From Candidatus Wildermuthbacteria bacterium (GTDB taxonomy: Bacteria > Patescibacteriota > Minisyncoccia > Minisyncoccales > UBA10102), in NCBI GenBank assembly GCA_016203455.1, contig JACQMR010000007.1, positions 1 through 60,123 on the forward strand: a stretch of DNA of 60,123 nucleotides, read 5' to 3'. The stretch's first letter is position 1. Each line of letters starts with the position of its first letter. Shown piece after piece: positions 28,560 to 37,660 of this stretch. A program made the position numbers and the translations under genes. The notes under the pieces are model-generated. The model saw nothing but the letters and a program-made list of their open reading frames with translations, ran no database searches and was not told the DNA's origin.

Positions 28560-30209
28560 GTGATGAATTTGAAAGAGGAATTGCAAAGCATTTTGCGGGG
28601 GGAAGTGAATGATTCGCCCGATTTGCTGAAGGCATACGGCAGGGACGCGAGTTTGTTTGAAGTGTTGCCCCGCATTGTCGTGTTCCCAAAAGACGCCAAA
28701 GATATACAGGCGCTGGTGAATTTTGCCCAGGAGCATCCGGAAGAGCGAATCTCTTTGACTTGCAGGTCCGGCGGAACCGATATGACCGGCGGGCCTCTCG
28801 GGGAGAGTATTATCGTGGATATGACCCGCCATTTCAACAAGATTTTGGAGATTGGCAATGGCATGGCGAGAGTTCAGCCAGGCGTCTACTACCGCGATTT
28901 TGAGAAAGTTGCAAAAGAACAGGGCCTGCTTTTGCCTTCGTACCCTGCTTCCAAAGACATTTGCACGGTTGGGGGCATGGTGGCTAATAATTCAGGAGGC
29001 GAGAAGACATTATCATGGGGCAAGACCGAGGATTATATCCTTGATTTGAAAGTGGTTCTTGCCGACGGGCGTGAGCATGACATTCGTCCGATTTCTTCGC
29101 TGGAATTGGAAGGAAAAATGAACGATCCGGAGTTTGAGGGGGATATATATCGGAACACATTCTCTTTGGTGCGAGATAACGCGGAGGAGCTCAAAGAGGC
29201 CAAGCCCAAAGTTTCCAAGAATTCCGCGGGATATTATCTCTGGAATGTATGGGATGGGAGTTGTTTTGATTTGACAAAGCTGTTCGCGGGTTCCCAGGGA
29301 ACGCTTGGCATCGTGACGGAAATAACATTTCGCCTTATCTCTCCCAAGAAGCATTCCGCTCTTTTGGTGTTATTTTTGTATGATCTTGCTCCTTTGGCGG
29401 ACATCGTGGATGTTTTGCTGAAAAGAAAGCCGGAGACGCTGGAATCGTATGACGATCAAACGCTGAAATTTGCCCTTACGCATATTCCGGATTTCTTTAA
29501 GATTCTTGGCGGAAGTTTTTTCTCGCTTGGCGTTCAGTTTTTGCCCGAATTGTTTATGTTTTTACAAGGAGGATTTCGGTTGCCCAAGGTAGTGGCGCTT
29601 GCCGAATTCACCGGGGATTCGGAAGAAGAGGTGTCTGAAAAAGCGCGGCATGCCCAACATGATCTGCGAAGGTTTTCTTTGCGGACAAGAGTAGCTCAAA
29701 ACGATGCCGAAGAGTTGAAATTTCTCACGGTGCGCAGGCAAAGTTTTAATCTTTTGCGCCATCATGTGAAAGGCGTTCGTACCGCTCCGTTTATTGACGA
29801 CATTATTGTCTCTCCCAAGGTTTTGCCCCAATTTTTACCCCGGTTGCAAGAGATTCTTAAAAAGCATCCTTCTTTGGTATATACGATAGCGGGCCATGTG
29901 GGCGACGGAAATTTCCACATTATTCCTTTAATGGATATGCAAAAGCAAGAAAACAGGGATATGATTCCCGGCATGATGAAAGAGGTGCATGATTTGGTGT
30001 TTTCTTTTGGGGGCTCCATGACCGCAGAGCATAATGACGGCATTATACGAACTCCATTTTTGAAAGATATGTACGGAGAAAAGATCGTGGATTTGTTCCG
30101 GAAGACCAAAAAGATTTTTGACCCGATGAATATATTCAACCCGGGAAAAAAAGTGGAAGGTTCGTGGGAATACGCGGCCACCCATCTTATACGGGAAAAT
30201 AATACATAA
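28560..30209 (+). CDS. FAD-binding oxidoreductase (GlcD / D-lactate dehydrogenase-like)
   Basis: CRSGGTDMTGG, SKDICTVGGMVANNSGG, AGHVGDGNFHIIP, MNIFNPGKK. Confidence 0.9.
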   Translation: MMNLKEELQSILRGEVNDSPDLLKAYGRDASLFEVLPRIVVFPKDAKDIQALVNFAQEHPEERISLTCRSGGTDMTGGPLGESIIVDMTRHFNKILEIGNGMARVQPGVYYRDFEKVAKEQGLLLPSYPASKDICTVGGMVANNSGGEKTLSWGKTEDYILDLKVVLADGREHDIRPISSLELEGKMNDPEFEGDIYRNTFSLVRDNAEELKEAKPKVSKNSAGYYLWNVWDGSCFDLTKLFAGSQGTLGIVTEITFRLISPKKHSALLVLFLYDLAPLADIVDVLLKRKPETLESYDDQTLKFALTHIPDFFKILGGSFFSLGVQFLPELFMFLQGGFRLPKVVALAEFTGDSEEEVSEKARHAQHDLRRFSLRTRVAQNDAEELKFLTVRRQSFNLLRHHVKGVRTAPFIDDIIVSPKVLPQFLPRLQEILKKHPSLVYTIAGHVGDGNFHIIPLMDMQKQENRDMIPGMMKEVHDLVFSFGGSMTAEHNDGIIRTPFLKDMYGEKIVDLFRKTKKIFDPMNIFNPGKKVEGSWEYAATHLIRENNT

Positions 30210-30286
30210 GGTGTCCGCAACTGGTTGTATATTCATTAACTCTTGACTTGTTTTGGAGGTGCGGGGTACAATCTTTTTAGGCACAT

Positions 30287-30383
30287 AACAGAAAGAACGG
30301 AATCAGAGGAAGCGGGTGAGATTCCCGCGCTCCCCCGGAACGGTAATCCGCAGTGTGCGGAAAGCCCGGTCGACTGGTTCTGT
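30287..30383 (+). promoter_or_regulatory. Cobalamin riboswitch (predicted)
   Basis: P1 AACAGAA/TTCTGTT; GCGGGTGAGATTCCCGCGCTCCCCCGGAACGGTAATCCGC core; AAGCCCGGTCGACTGG B12-box-like segment. Confidence 0.75.
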
Positions 30384-30452
30384 TAATAGTTTTTTGTCTT
30401 TCGCGGGAAAGAAATGCGCATGATGTTTTTTTAAGTCAGCATCTGTGCTTCA

Positions 30453-30478
30453 AAGCTCTCCCGGGGAGTTTTTTTGTT
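30453..30478 (+). terminator. Possible riboswitch expression-platform terminator
   Basis: CTCTCCCGGGGAG followed by TTTTTTT, before the first ORF. Confidence 0.55.
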
Positions 30479-30525
30479 TATTCCGCATGTCAGTTTTTTA
30501 TGAGTATTGCATGATATTCAGCGAT

Positions 30526-30969
30526 ATGAAGGGGATATTCGCCAGATACGGGTTGTTCGCGGTTCTTTCCATAAGCGCTGGTGGATTCGCATTTTTCTCC
30601 TTTATTTGGGGTAGGACAGGATATGATGTCCTACCTTTGGCAAATCAGGAAACCTGGGCGCAGGAACAAGTTGCCGTTTTTCTTGACTTTCAGGGGGAGA
30701 GATATAAAGCGGAGCTAACGGCAGGAAGTTCGGCGCTTGATCTCATGGAATACGCGCGCCAATCCGGCCAATTCAGTTTTGAGGGCAGAGAGTATCCCGG
30801 AATAGGGTTTTTTGTGGACGAGGTTGCCGGAATCAAGCAAGACCCGAGAGAGAGAAAGTATTGGATATATTATATTAACGGAAAGAAGGCAACTGTCGGG
30901 GTGTCTTCATATAAACTGCAAGAAGGAGATGTAATTTCCTGGAAATACGAGGATGATGAAAATTTTTAG
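30526..30969 (+). CDS. Membrane-anchored DUF4430 (transcobalamin C-terminal-like) protein; upstream starts at 30487/30445 possible
   Basis: N-terminal TM; GIGFFVDEVAGIKQDPRERKYWIYYINGKKATVGVSSYKLQEGDVISWKYED. Confidence 0.75.
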   Translation: MKGIFARYGLFAVLSISAGGFAFFSFIWGRTGYDVLPLANQETWAQEQVAVFLDFQGERYKAELTAGSSALDLMEYARQSGQFSFEGREYPGIGFFVDEVAGIKQDPRERKYWIYYINGKKATVGVSSYKLQEGDVISWKYEDDENF

Positions 30970-32668
30970 CATAGGGTTGCTTGTTGTTGCCGGATGTATG
31001 TTTGCCGGGATCTCTCACGGAGCCAGCGTCAATGTAACGCTTCTTGTGGCGGGCCCGGGGGGTTTAATGACGAACACTGCCGTTGCGGTGCCTGATTCTT
31101 GTTCTGTTGAGGATTCGGCAGGAGTTGCGCATGTGTTCGGGGGCAATAGCTCCGTGTGCGCCTTGCGGGTTGCGGCAGAGGGAGGCCTGATATCAGGATT
31201 TGAGATTACCGACTGGGGTTTTGGTTTTAGCTTAGACAGCATCGGGGGAGTTTCAAACGAGCCGGACTGGAGCGAATTCTGGATTATATGGAAAAACGGG
31301 ACGCTTTCAGACCTTGGCATTGATCTTACAACTCTTGCAAATGGAGACGAATTATCTTTGGAATTCGGCCCCTGGCCCGGTGATGGCGCTGTCGTGGAGA
31401 CGGGCGGAGGACCCGTTGTCGCAGGTCCTCTTCCGGCAACATTTAATCAGGAACAAGCCGCGCTTTTTCTTGTTTTGAATCAGAATGAAGACGGTTCGTT
31501 CGGGTCTTTGCCTTTTTTGTCCGATTGGGTGGCAATTGCGTTTGGTGCATACGAAGGACAGAGCGCGAGCGTGGCGAACGCAAAGAATGCCCTAGCGGGA
31601 TTTTTGAAAGAAGATGCTACTTTGGATTCCCTGACCGATTATGAAAGAAGAGCCATGGCATTGCTGGCGTTGGGCATGGATCCGAGAAATGAGGGCCCCG
31701 TAGATGTTATCGCGAAAATTGAAGAGCAGTTTGACGGAGTGCAATTCGGGAGTCCTTCAGCCGCGAACGACGATATATTCGCTCTTTTCTCTTTATTGAA
31801 ATCCGGCTACGCAAGAGAAGACGAGATGATAAAGAAGAGTTTTGAGTTTGTCAGGTCTTTTCAAGCAGAAGACGGATCGTTCGGGGGAGTAGACATGACT
31901 GCCGCGGTTATACAGGCATTTGCGCTTGCGGGCATGGAAGACGAGAGCGTATCGCGCGCCCGCGCGTATCTTCTTTCACGGGAAGTTCGTCCGGGAGATT
32001 TTGGTAACGCGTATTCAAGTTCGTGGGCTCTTCAGGCGCTTTCCGCTTTGAACGACCGCGCGGATGCTTCATGGCTTGCTTCTCTTCAGGAACAAGACGG
32101 GGGATTGGCAGAAGAGACGCTTGATAACCGCGTATGGATTACGGCTTACGCGCTCCCCGCGGTTTTGGGAAAGGCATGGGGGGACATTTTGATTACGGCT
32201 TTGCCCGCCGCGGTTTCGTTTGAAACGGACGAAGGCATGGGTTTATCCAAGGGGGAGGGCGATGGCGTATCCGCCCCTCTAACGCTTGAGGAGATTCAGT
32301 TCCGGGTGGATGCGGTTGCTTTTGAGGTTGAGGCGCTTAAGCCCCAGGTTGCCTTATTGCGCGCTGAATATCTCGCGCGTCTTGAAGCGCAATCGCTTGC
32401 CGCGGGCGGAGAGAAAAAGCAGGTTCAAGAATATGTGGCGACTGCAACTGCCGCGGAGCCGTCGCTTGATTTTCAAGATGTTTCGCCTTCAACGGTTAGA
32501 TTTGACGAGGCGAGTTTTTCAGCGGATGTCGCAGGCGCGGTATCTCCCCGTTTCTTTCAGTCGCCGGGAGGCCTTATTGCCATGGCTGTTGGTCTGGGTA
32601 TGTTGATTTTTCTTATCTTGGGCAAGGGAAGGTTTACTTTTGCGGCGTTTTTGAGAAGAGCCGCCTAG
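30953..32668 (+). CDS. Secreted transcobalamin-like protein: DUF4430-like domain, alpha/alpha-barrel (terpene-cyclase-like) domain, C-terminal TM anchor
   Basis: Signal peptide; NQNEDGSFGS, QAEDGSFGGVDMTAAVIQAFAL, LQEQDGGLAEETLDNRVWITAYALPAV; C-terminal LIAMAVGLGMLIFLILGKGRF. Confidence 0.7.
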   Translation: MMKIFSIGLLVVAGCMFAGISHGASVNVTLLVAGPGGLMTNTAVAVPDSCSVEDSAGVAHVFGGNSSVCALRVAAEGGLISGFEITDWGFGFSLDSIGGVSNEPDWSEFWIIWKNGTLSDLGIDLTTLANGDELSLEFGPWPGDGAVVETGGGPVVAGPLPATFNQEQAALFLVLNQNEDGSFGSLPFLSDWVAIAFGAYEGQSASVANAKNALAGFLKEDATLDSLTDYERRAMALLALGMDPRNEGPVDVIAKIEEQFDGVQFGSPSAANDDIFALFSLLKSGYAREDEMIKKSFEFVRSFQAEDGSFGGVDMTAAVIQAFALAGMEDESVSRARAYLLSREVRPGDFGNAYSSSWALQALSALNDRADASWLASLQEQDGGLAEETLDNRVWITAYALPAVLGKAWGDILITALPAAVSFETDEGMGLSKGEGDGVSAPLTLEEIQFRVDAVAFEVEALKPQVALLRAEYLARLEAQSLAAGGEKKQVQEYVATATAAEPSLDFQDVSPSTVRFDEASFSADVAGAVSPRFFQSPGGLIAMAVGLGMLIFLILGKGRFTFAAFLRRAA

Positions 32669-32700
32669 TTCTCTTGTGAATAACAAGGTATACTGAACGC

Positions 32701-33156
32701 ATGAAGATTTATCTCGCGGCAGATCATGCAGGATATGAATTGAAGGAGGCGGTAAAAGAATATCTGTTGAGCAAAGGCATGGACACAGACGACCTCGGCG
32801 CGTTTTCTTTTGACGAAGCGGATGATTATACCGATGTTGTCATACCGGCCGCCAGAAAAGTGGCAGAAGACGAGAAAGAAAGCAGGGCGTTTGTTTTTGG
32901 GGGATCGGGGCAGGGAGAGGCGATAGCCGCGAACAAGATACCCGGAATTCGGGCGGCCGTGTATTACGGAGGACCCCTGGATATTGTTGAACTGTCCAGA
33001 CGGCATAATGACGCTAATATTCTTTCGTTTGGCGCCCGATTTTTATCCCAGGACGAGGCGTTTCGCGCGGTTGACTGCTGGCTGGAAACGGAGTTTGAAA
33101 GTGGAAGGCATGGCCGGCGGCTTGAGAAGATTAGAGCGGAGGAGTTTGGCGCGTAA
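32701..33156 (+). CDS. rpiB: RpiB/LacA/LacB sugar-phosphate isomerase
   Basis: IYLAADHAGYELKE, FGGSGQGEAIAANK, SRRHNDANILSFGARF. Confidence 0.9.
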   Translation: MKIYLAADHAGYELKEAVKEYLLSKGMDTDDLGAFSFDEADDYTDVVIPAARKVAEDEKESRAFVFGGSGQGEAIAANKIPGIRAAVYYGGPLDIVELSRRHNDANILSFGARFLSQDEAFRAVDCWLETEFESGRHGRRLEKIRAEEFGA

Positions 33157-33158
33157 CA

Positions 33159-33791
33159 ATGCAAAAGATTATCCCAGCGATTCTTACTCTTGATTCTTCC
33201 GCTCTGCAAAAGCGTCTTGCTGTATTGCGCGGCAAATCAAAGTGGGTACAGATAGATATTATGGACGGAACATTCGTTCCTAATACTTCTGTCGGCATCT
33301 CTGAATTGGGCGAAGCGTTTGAGGAGTTTAATCTGGAGATTCATTTGATGGTTTTGCATCCGGAACGCTATCTTGAGGATTGTTTTTCCATTGGCGCAAA
33401 GAGGGTGTATGTTCACGCGGAGAGCGCGAAAGAACTCGCCGAGATTCTCTTGCTTATGAAAAAGTATCCTTTTGACAGGGGAGTCGCGATAAATCCGGAA
33501 ACACCTATCTCCGGTATTCTCAAGGTCGCAAATGATGTGGACGCGCTTTTGGTGTTAGGGGTTGTGCCGGGAGCGCAGGGTCATGCGTTTATTCCTTCAA
33601 CCATTCAAAAAATACGAGAAGCCAGAAACGCGTTTCCTGATATGACCATAGGAGTGGATGGAGGGGTGAGCGAGGCGAATGTCCGAGATGTGTTTGGCGC
33701 GGGAGTTGATTACGCCGTGGTTGGAAGCGGAATATGGGAGAACGAAGATCCGATCGCGGCTTTCAAGAAGTTAGAGGAGATGGTAAAATAA
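33159..33791 (+). CDS. rpe: Ribulose-phosphate 3-epimerase family
   Basis: VQIDIMDGTFVPN, EIHLMV, VDGGVSEANV. Confidence 0.88.
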   Translation: MQKIIPAILTLDSSALQKRLAVLRGKSKWVQIDIMDGTFVPNTSVGISELGEAFEEFNLEIHLMVLHPERYLEDCFSIGAKRVYVHAESAKELAEILLLMKKYPFDRGVAINPETPISGILKVANDVDALLVLGVVPGAQGHAFIPSTIQKIREARNAFPDMTIGVDGGVSEANVRDVFGAGVDYAVVGSGIWENEDPIAAFKKLEEMVK

Positions 33792-33795
33792 ATGT

Positions 33796-34656
33796 ATGCC
33801 TGCAAAGAAGTCGTATTCTGTCGCGGAATTGGAGGGAAAAGCCAACGAAATCCGCGAGGATATTATACAACTTTTGGTGAAAGCGGGATCCGGCCATACG
33901 GCCGGTCCTTTGGGCATGGCGGATGTGTTTTGCGCTTTGTATTTTAAGGTACTGAAGCACGATCCAAAGAATCCGTTATGGAAAGACCGCGACCGGCTTA
34001 TTCTTTCTAACGGACATATTTGTCCGGTACGGTATGTTGCCATGGCTCACGCCGGGTATTTTCCCAGAGAATGGCTGGGCGCATTCCGCCGGATTGATTC
34101 AATGCTGGAGGGCCATCCTTCCGTAAAAAAGATTCCCGCTCTGGAAACCTCGTCCGGCCCTCTGGGGGAAGGGTTGTCCCAGGCATGCGGATTCGCACTG
34201 GCGGCGCGCATGGACAACGCGAAATATCATACATGGTGTCTGCTTTCTGACGGAGAGCATCAAGAGGGCATGACTTGGGAGGCGGCAATGCTCGCGGGGA
34301 AGTACCGGTTGAGCAATCTCACCGCTATTATTGACCGCAATAACATACAGATTGACGGGAACACAGAGGATGTCATGCCATTAGAACCTTTGCGGGAAAA
34401 ATATGAAGCGTTTGGATGGCATGTAGAGGATGTTAATGGCCATGATATGCGGCAGATTATTTCAACATTAGAGGAGGCAAAGGCAATACAAGAGAAGCCC
34501 ACTTGCGTTATCATGAACACGGTAGCAGGCAAAGGGGTGGCTTTCGCGGAAAACGATTATAGATGGCACGGGATAACTCCGGATGTGGAGCAGGCAAGGG
34601 AGGCATTGCGGGAACTGCGAACATTGCACGGAAAGATTGAGTCAGAGATGGACTGA
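33796..34656 (+). CDS. Transketolase N-terminal subunit
   Basis: GSGHTAGPLGMADVF, DGEHQEGMTWEAAM, DRNNIQIDG. Confidence 0.92.
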   Translation: MPAKKSYSVAELEGKANEIREDIIQLLVKAGSGHTAGPLGMADVFCALYFKVLKHDPKNPLWKDRDRLILSNGHICPVRYVAMAHAGYFPREWLGAFRRIDSMLEGHPSVKKIPALETSSGPLGEGLSQACGFALAARMDNAKYHTWCLLSDGEHQEGMTWEAAMLAGKYRLSNLTAIIDRNNIQIDGNTEDVMPLEPLREKYEAFGWHVEDVNGHDMRQIISTLEEAKAIQEKPTCVIMNTVAGKGVAFAENDYRWHGITPDVEQAREALRELRTLHGKIESEMD

Positions 34657-34699
34657 TTGGGAGGATTGGAAACATGTAAGCAATAAAAACGCCGTAAGA

Positions 34700-34795
34700 A
34701 TGAAAAATGCGAGAAATCAAACCGGAATGTTGATTATTGGCGCCTGTGTTTTTGTGACATTTCTTTTTTTGTATGTGAAACCAAGTATCTTCTAG
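34700..34795 (+). CDS. 31-aa single-TM peptide between the transketolase halves
   Basis: MKNARNQTGMLIIGACVFVTFLFLYVKPSIF. Confidence 0.35.
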   Translation: MKNARNQTGMLIIGACVFVTFLFLYVKPSIF

Positions 34796-34803
34796 CGATT
34801 TTC

Positions 34804-35778
34804 ATGGAACATTATTTGGCACCGAATCATCTTGATGAAGCGAAGGTAATATGGGAGCCCATGAGGAATGGCGCCGGGAAGGGCGTTGCGGAGTTGGGCG
34901 AGATCAAAAAAGATATTGTAGTGCTGGCGGCAGATACCGCCGAGTCATCGCGCGCGCACTATTTTGCCCGCAAGTTTCCCGACAGGTTTATTCAGGTCGG
35001 GGTGGCGGAACAAAATCTTATTGGCGTTTCCGCGGGACTCGCGTACCAGGGCAAGGTTCCGTACGCGTTTACCTACGCCGCGTTTTTGCTGGGCAGGGCA
35101 TGGGAGCCCATTCGCACAACCATAGCGTATCCCGAAAATCATGTGGTGCTGGTGTCTTCTCACGCGGGTCTGGCAACCGGCCAGGACGGCCCCACCCATC
35201 AAATGACAGAAGATATTTCCATTACTCGTTGTCTTCCCGGATTTACGGTTGTTGCCCCCGCAGATTCAGAGCAGGCGAGAAAAGCCGTGCAGGCCGCGTA
35301 TGATCTCAAAGGACCCGTGTATATCAGGAATTGCAGGGAAGCAACCCCCGTGTTTACCACAAAAGATACGCCGTTTGAGATAGGCAAGGCGCAGATTTTG
35401 CGCGTGGGCAAAGACGCTACCGTAATTGGCCACGGATATATGGTGTATTGGCTGTTGCAAATCGCGGAAGAGTTGCAAGAAAAAATATCTCTGGAGGTGA
35501 TCAATGTTCATACGATAAAGCCCTTGGACGAAAAGACGGTTTTGGATTCGGCAAAAAAGACGGGCCGCGTGTTCGTGGCGGAAGATCACAATATTATTGG
35601 AGGATTGGGCTCCGCGGTTGCGGAATTGCTCGGGGAACGGAACCCGGCGCCCGTAAAGAGATGCGGAGTGCAAGATATATTCGCGGAATCCGGAACGCCG
35701 AAGGATTTGTGGAAAAAGTACGGATTAGACAAGGAAGGAACGCAATCGGCATTGCTTGAGTTTATTCGTAACGCATGA
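34804..35778 (+). CDS. Transketolase C-terminal subunit
   Basis: VLAADTAESSRAHYFARKFPDRFIQVGVAEQNLIGVSAGLA. Confidence 0.92.
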   Translation: MEHYLAPNHLDEAKVIWEPMRNGAGKGVAELGEIKKDIVVLAADTAESSRAHYFARKFPDRFIQVGVAEQNLIGVSAGLAYQGKVPYAFTYAAFLLGRAWEPIRTTIAYPENHVVLVSSHAGLATGQDGPTHQMTEDISITRCLPGFTVVAPADSEQARKAVQAAYDLKGPVYIRNCREATPVFTTKDTPFEIGKAQILRVGKDATVIGHGYMVYWLLQIAEELQEKISLEVINVHTIKPLDEKTVLDSAKKTGRVFVAEDHNIIGGLGSAVAELLGERNPAPVKRCGVQDIFAESGTPKDLWKKYGLDKEGTQSALLEFIRNA

Positions 35779-36755
35779 AGCCCGCATTTGATGTTATTTC
35801 AATAGGGGATACGCAGTATGATGTGTTCTTGGAATTGGAGCAGGAAACAAAAGTTTTGAAAAATCCCGAAGACGGCTTTTCGTATCTTGGCGTGGTGTTT
35901 GGAGAAAAAATACCGGTCAAGAAATACACCGCGGTTCCCGCGGTGGGAAATTCGGCGAATGTGGCAATAGGCGTCTCTCGGTTGGGATTGCGGGCCGCTT
36001 TATACACCGTGCTTGGCAAAGACGCCGTGGGCAAAGAGGAGGCGGATATTTTAAAACAAGAGAAAGTGGCGCGGGACTATATCGTTTGGGACAGCAAAAG
36101 AGGAAGTAATTTTTCCGCCGTGCTGAATTACAAGGCGGAGCGCACGATTTTGGTGCATCATGAACCCCGCGAGTACGCTCTTCCGCGGCTCGCTCTTGCC
36201 TCGTGGGTGTATTACAGTTCCGTGGCCGCGGGGCACGATGTGTTGCATGAACAGATTCCCGCGTATTGCGCGAAGAGCGGGGCAAAACTGGCGTTTAACC
36301 CAGGGTCTCATCAATTGCATGAAGGGCCGGACATTCTCGCCCCCATTTTGAGAATAACCGAAGTGTTATTTGTCAATAAAGAAGAGGCGCAGGTGCTCGC
36401 GGGAAAGGAAGACGATATGACAGAACTTATGCGTAAAATCCATGCGCTGGGTCCCAAGATCGCGGTTATAACCGAGGGGCCGAAAGGCGCGTATGTTTCA
36501 GACGGGAAAGCGTTGCGGCGTTTGGGGATATTCCCGGCGCCGTTGGTTGAACGCACCGGGGCGGGAGACGCGTTCGCAACGGGGTTTGTTTCCGCGTTGG
36601 CATACGGCAAGGATATTTCTGAAGCCATGAGATGGGGCGCGATTAACTCCGCTTTTGTGATACAATATATCGGCGCGAGGGAAGGTTTGCTGAAAAAAGA
36701 CGCCATGGATCGCGCGCTTTCTGATAATCCGCAATTTATGCCAACAATTCTATGA
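35775..36755 (+). CDS. PfkB-family carbohydrate kinase
   Basis: ERTGAGDAFATGFVSAL; ATGA overlaps both sides. Confidence 0.88.
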   Translation: MKPAFDVISIGDTQYDVFLELEQETKVLKNPEDGFSYLGVVFGEKIPVKKYTAVPAVGNSANVAIGVSRLGLRAALYTVLGKDAVGKEEADILKQEKVARDYIVWDSKRGSNFSAVLNYKAERTILVHHEPREYALPRLALASWVYYSSVAAGHDVLHEQIPAYCAKSGAKLAFNPGSHQLHEGPDILAPILRITEVLFVNKEEAQVLAGKEDDMTELMRKIHALGPKIAVITEGPKGAYVSDGKALRRLGIFPAPLVERTGAGDAFATGFVSALAYGKDISEAMRWGAINSAFVIQYIGAREGLLKKDAMDRALSDNPQFMPTIL

Positions 36756-37660
36756 ATGTAGTTCATGTTACAAGCAAAATTCCGCAGGAAGGTTTGGATT
36801 TGTTGATACGGCAGGGGTACCAAATACGCACGGGGCCTTTGAGCAAAGCAAGAGGAGCGCATGCTTTGCTGTGCATGTTGACAGATACAGTAGACGAGAA
36901 AACCATGGACAATATAGGCCCCCAATTGAAGGTTATTTCCAATATGGCCGTGGGACTGGATAACATTCAGATTGACGAGGCGATTAAGCGGGGTATTTCA
37001 TTTGCCAATACGCCCGGGGTTCTCACGGAGGCCGTTGCCGAGCATGCGGTCGCGTTACTGCTTGCGGTTGCCAGAAGAATCGCTGAAGCCGATGTTTTCG
37101 TAAGGGCAAAGAAATACAAGGGTTGGCAGGCCGATCTCTTGCTTGGCCAGGAGTTACAGGGGAAATCCGCGGGTATTTTGGGATACGGGAGAATCGGAAG
37201 CAGGGTTGCCGATATTCTGGAAAAAGGATTTGGCATGAAAGTCCTGTATCACGATGAGCGCAGAAACGAAATCGCGGATCGCAATAAGGCGGAGTATGTT
37301 TCTTTTGAGGATTTGTTGCGGAGGTCTGATGTAGTGAGTTTGCATGTTCCGCTCTTGCCCGGCACGCGTCATTTGATTGGAGAGAAAGAGCTGGGATTGA
37401 TGAAAAAGACCGCGTATCTTATCAATACTTCGCGGGGAGCCGTGGTGCATGAGAAAGCGCTCGCGCAAGCTCTGCGCAACAGCGTTATAGCCGGAGCCGG
37501 GATTGATGTGTTTGAGTACGAACCCAAGGTTGACGCTTTGCTCTTGAAAGAAAAACGCATTGTGCTTACGCCGCACATTGCTTCTGCCAGCAAGGAAGCG
37601 CGGCGCGCCATGGCGGAGCTCGCCGCCAAGAATATCATCGCGGTTTTGGAACGCGTATGA
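36752..37660 (+). CDS. D-isomer 2-hydroxyacid dehydrogenase (SerA/GyaR-like)
   Basis: GILGYGRIGSRVADI, LINTSRGAVVHEKALAQAL. Confidence 0.9.
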   Translation: MNVVHVTSKIPQEGLDLLIRQGYQIRTGPLSKARGAHALLCMLTDTVDEKTMDNIGPQLKVISNMAVGLDNIQIDEAIKRGISFANTPGVLTEAVAEHAVALLLAVARRIAEADVFVRAKKYKGWQADLLLGQELQGKSAGILGYGRIGSRVADILEKGFGMKVLYHDERRNEIADRNKAEYVSFEDLLRRSDVVSLHVPLLPGTRHLIGEKELGLMKKTAYLINTSRGAVVHEKALAQALRNSVIAGAGIDVFEYEPKVDALLLKEKRIVLTPHIASASKEARRAMAELAAKNIIAVLERV

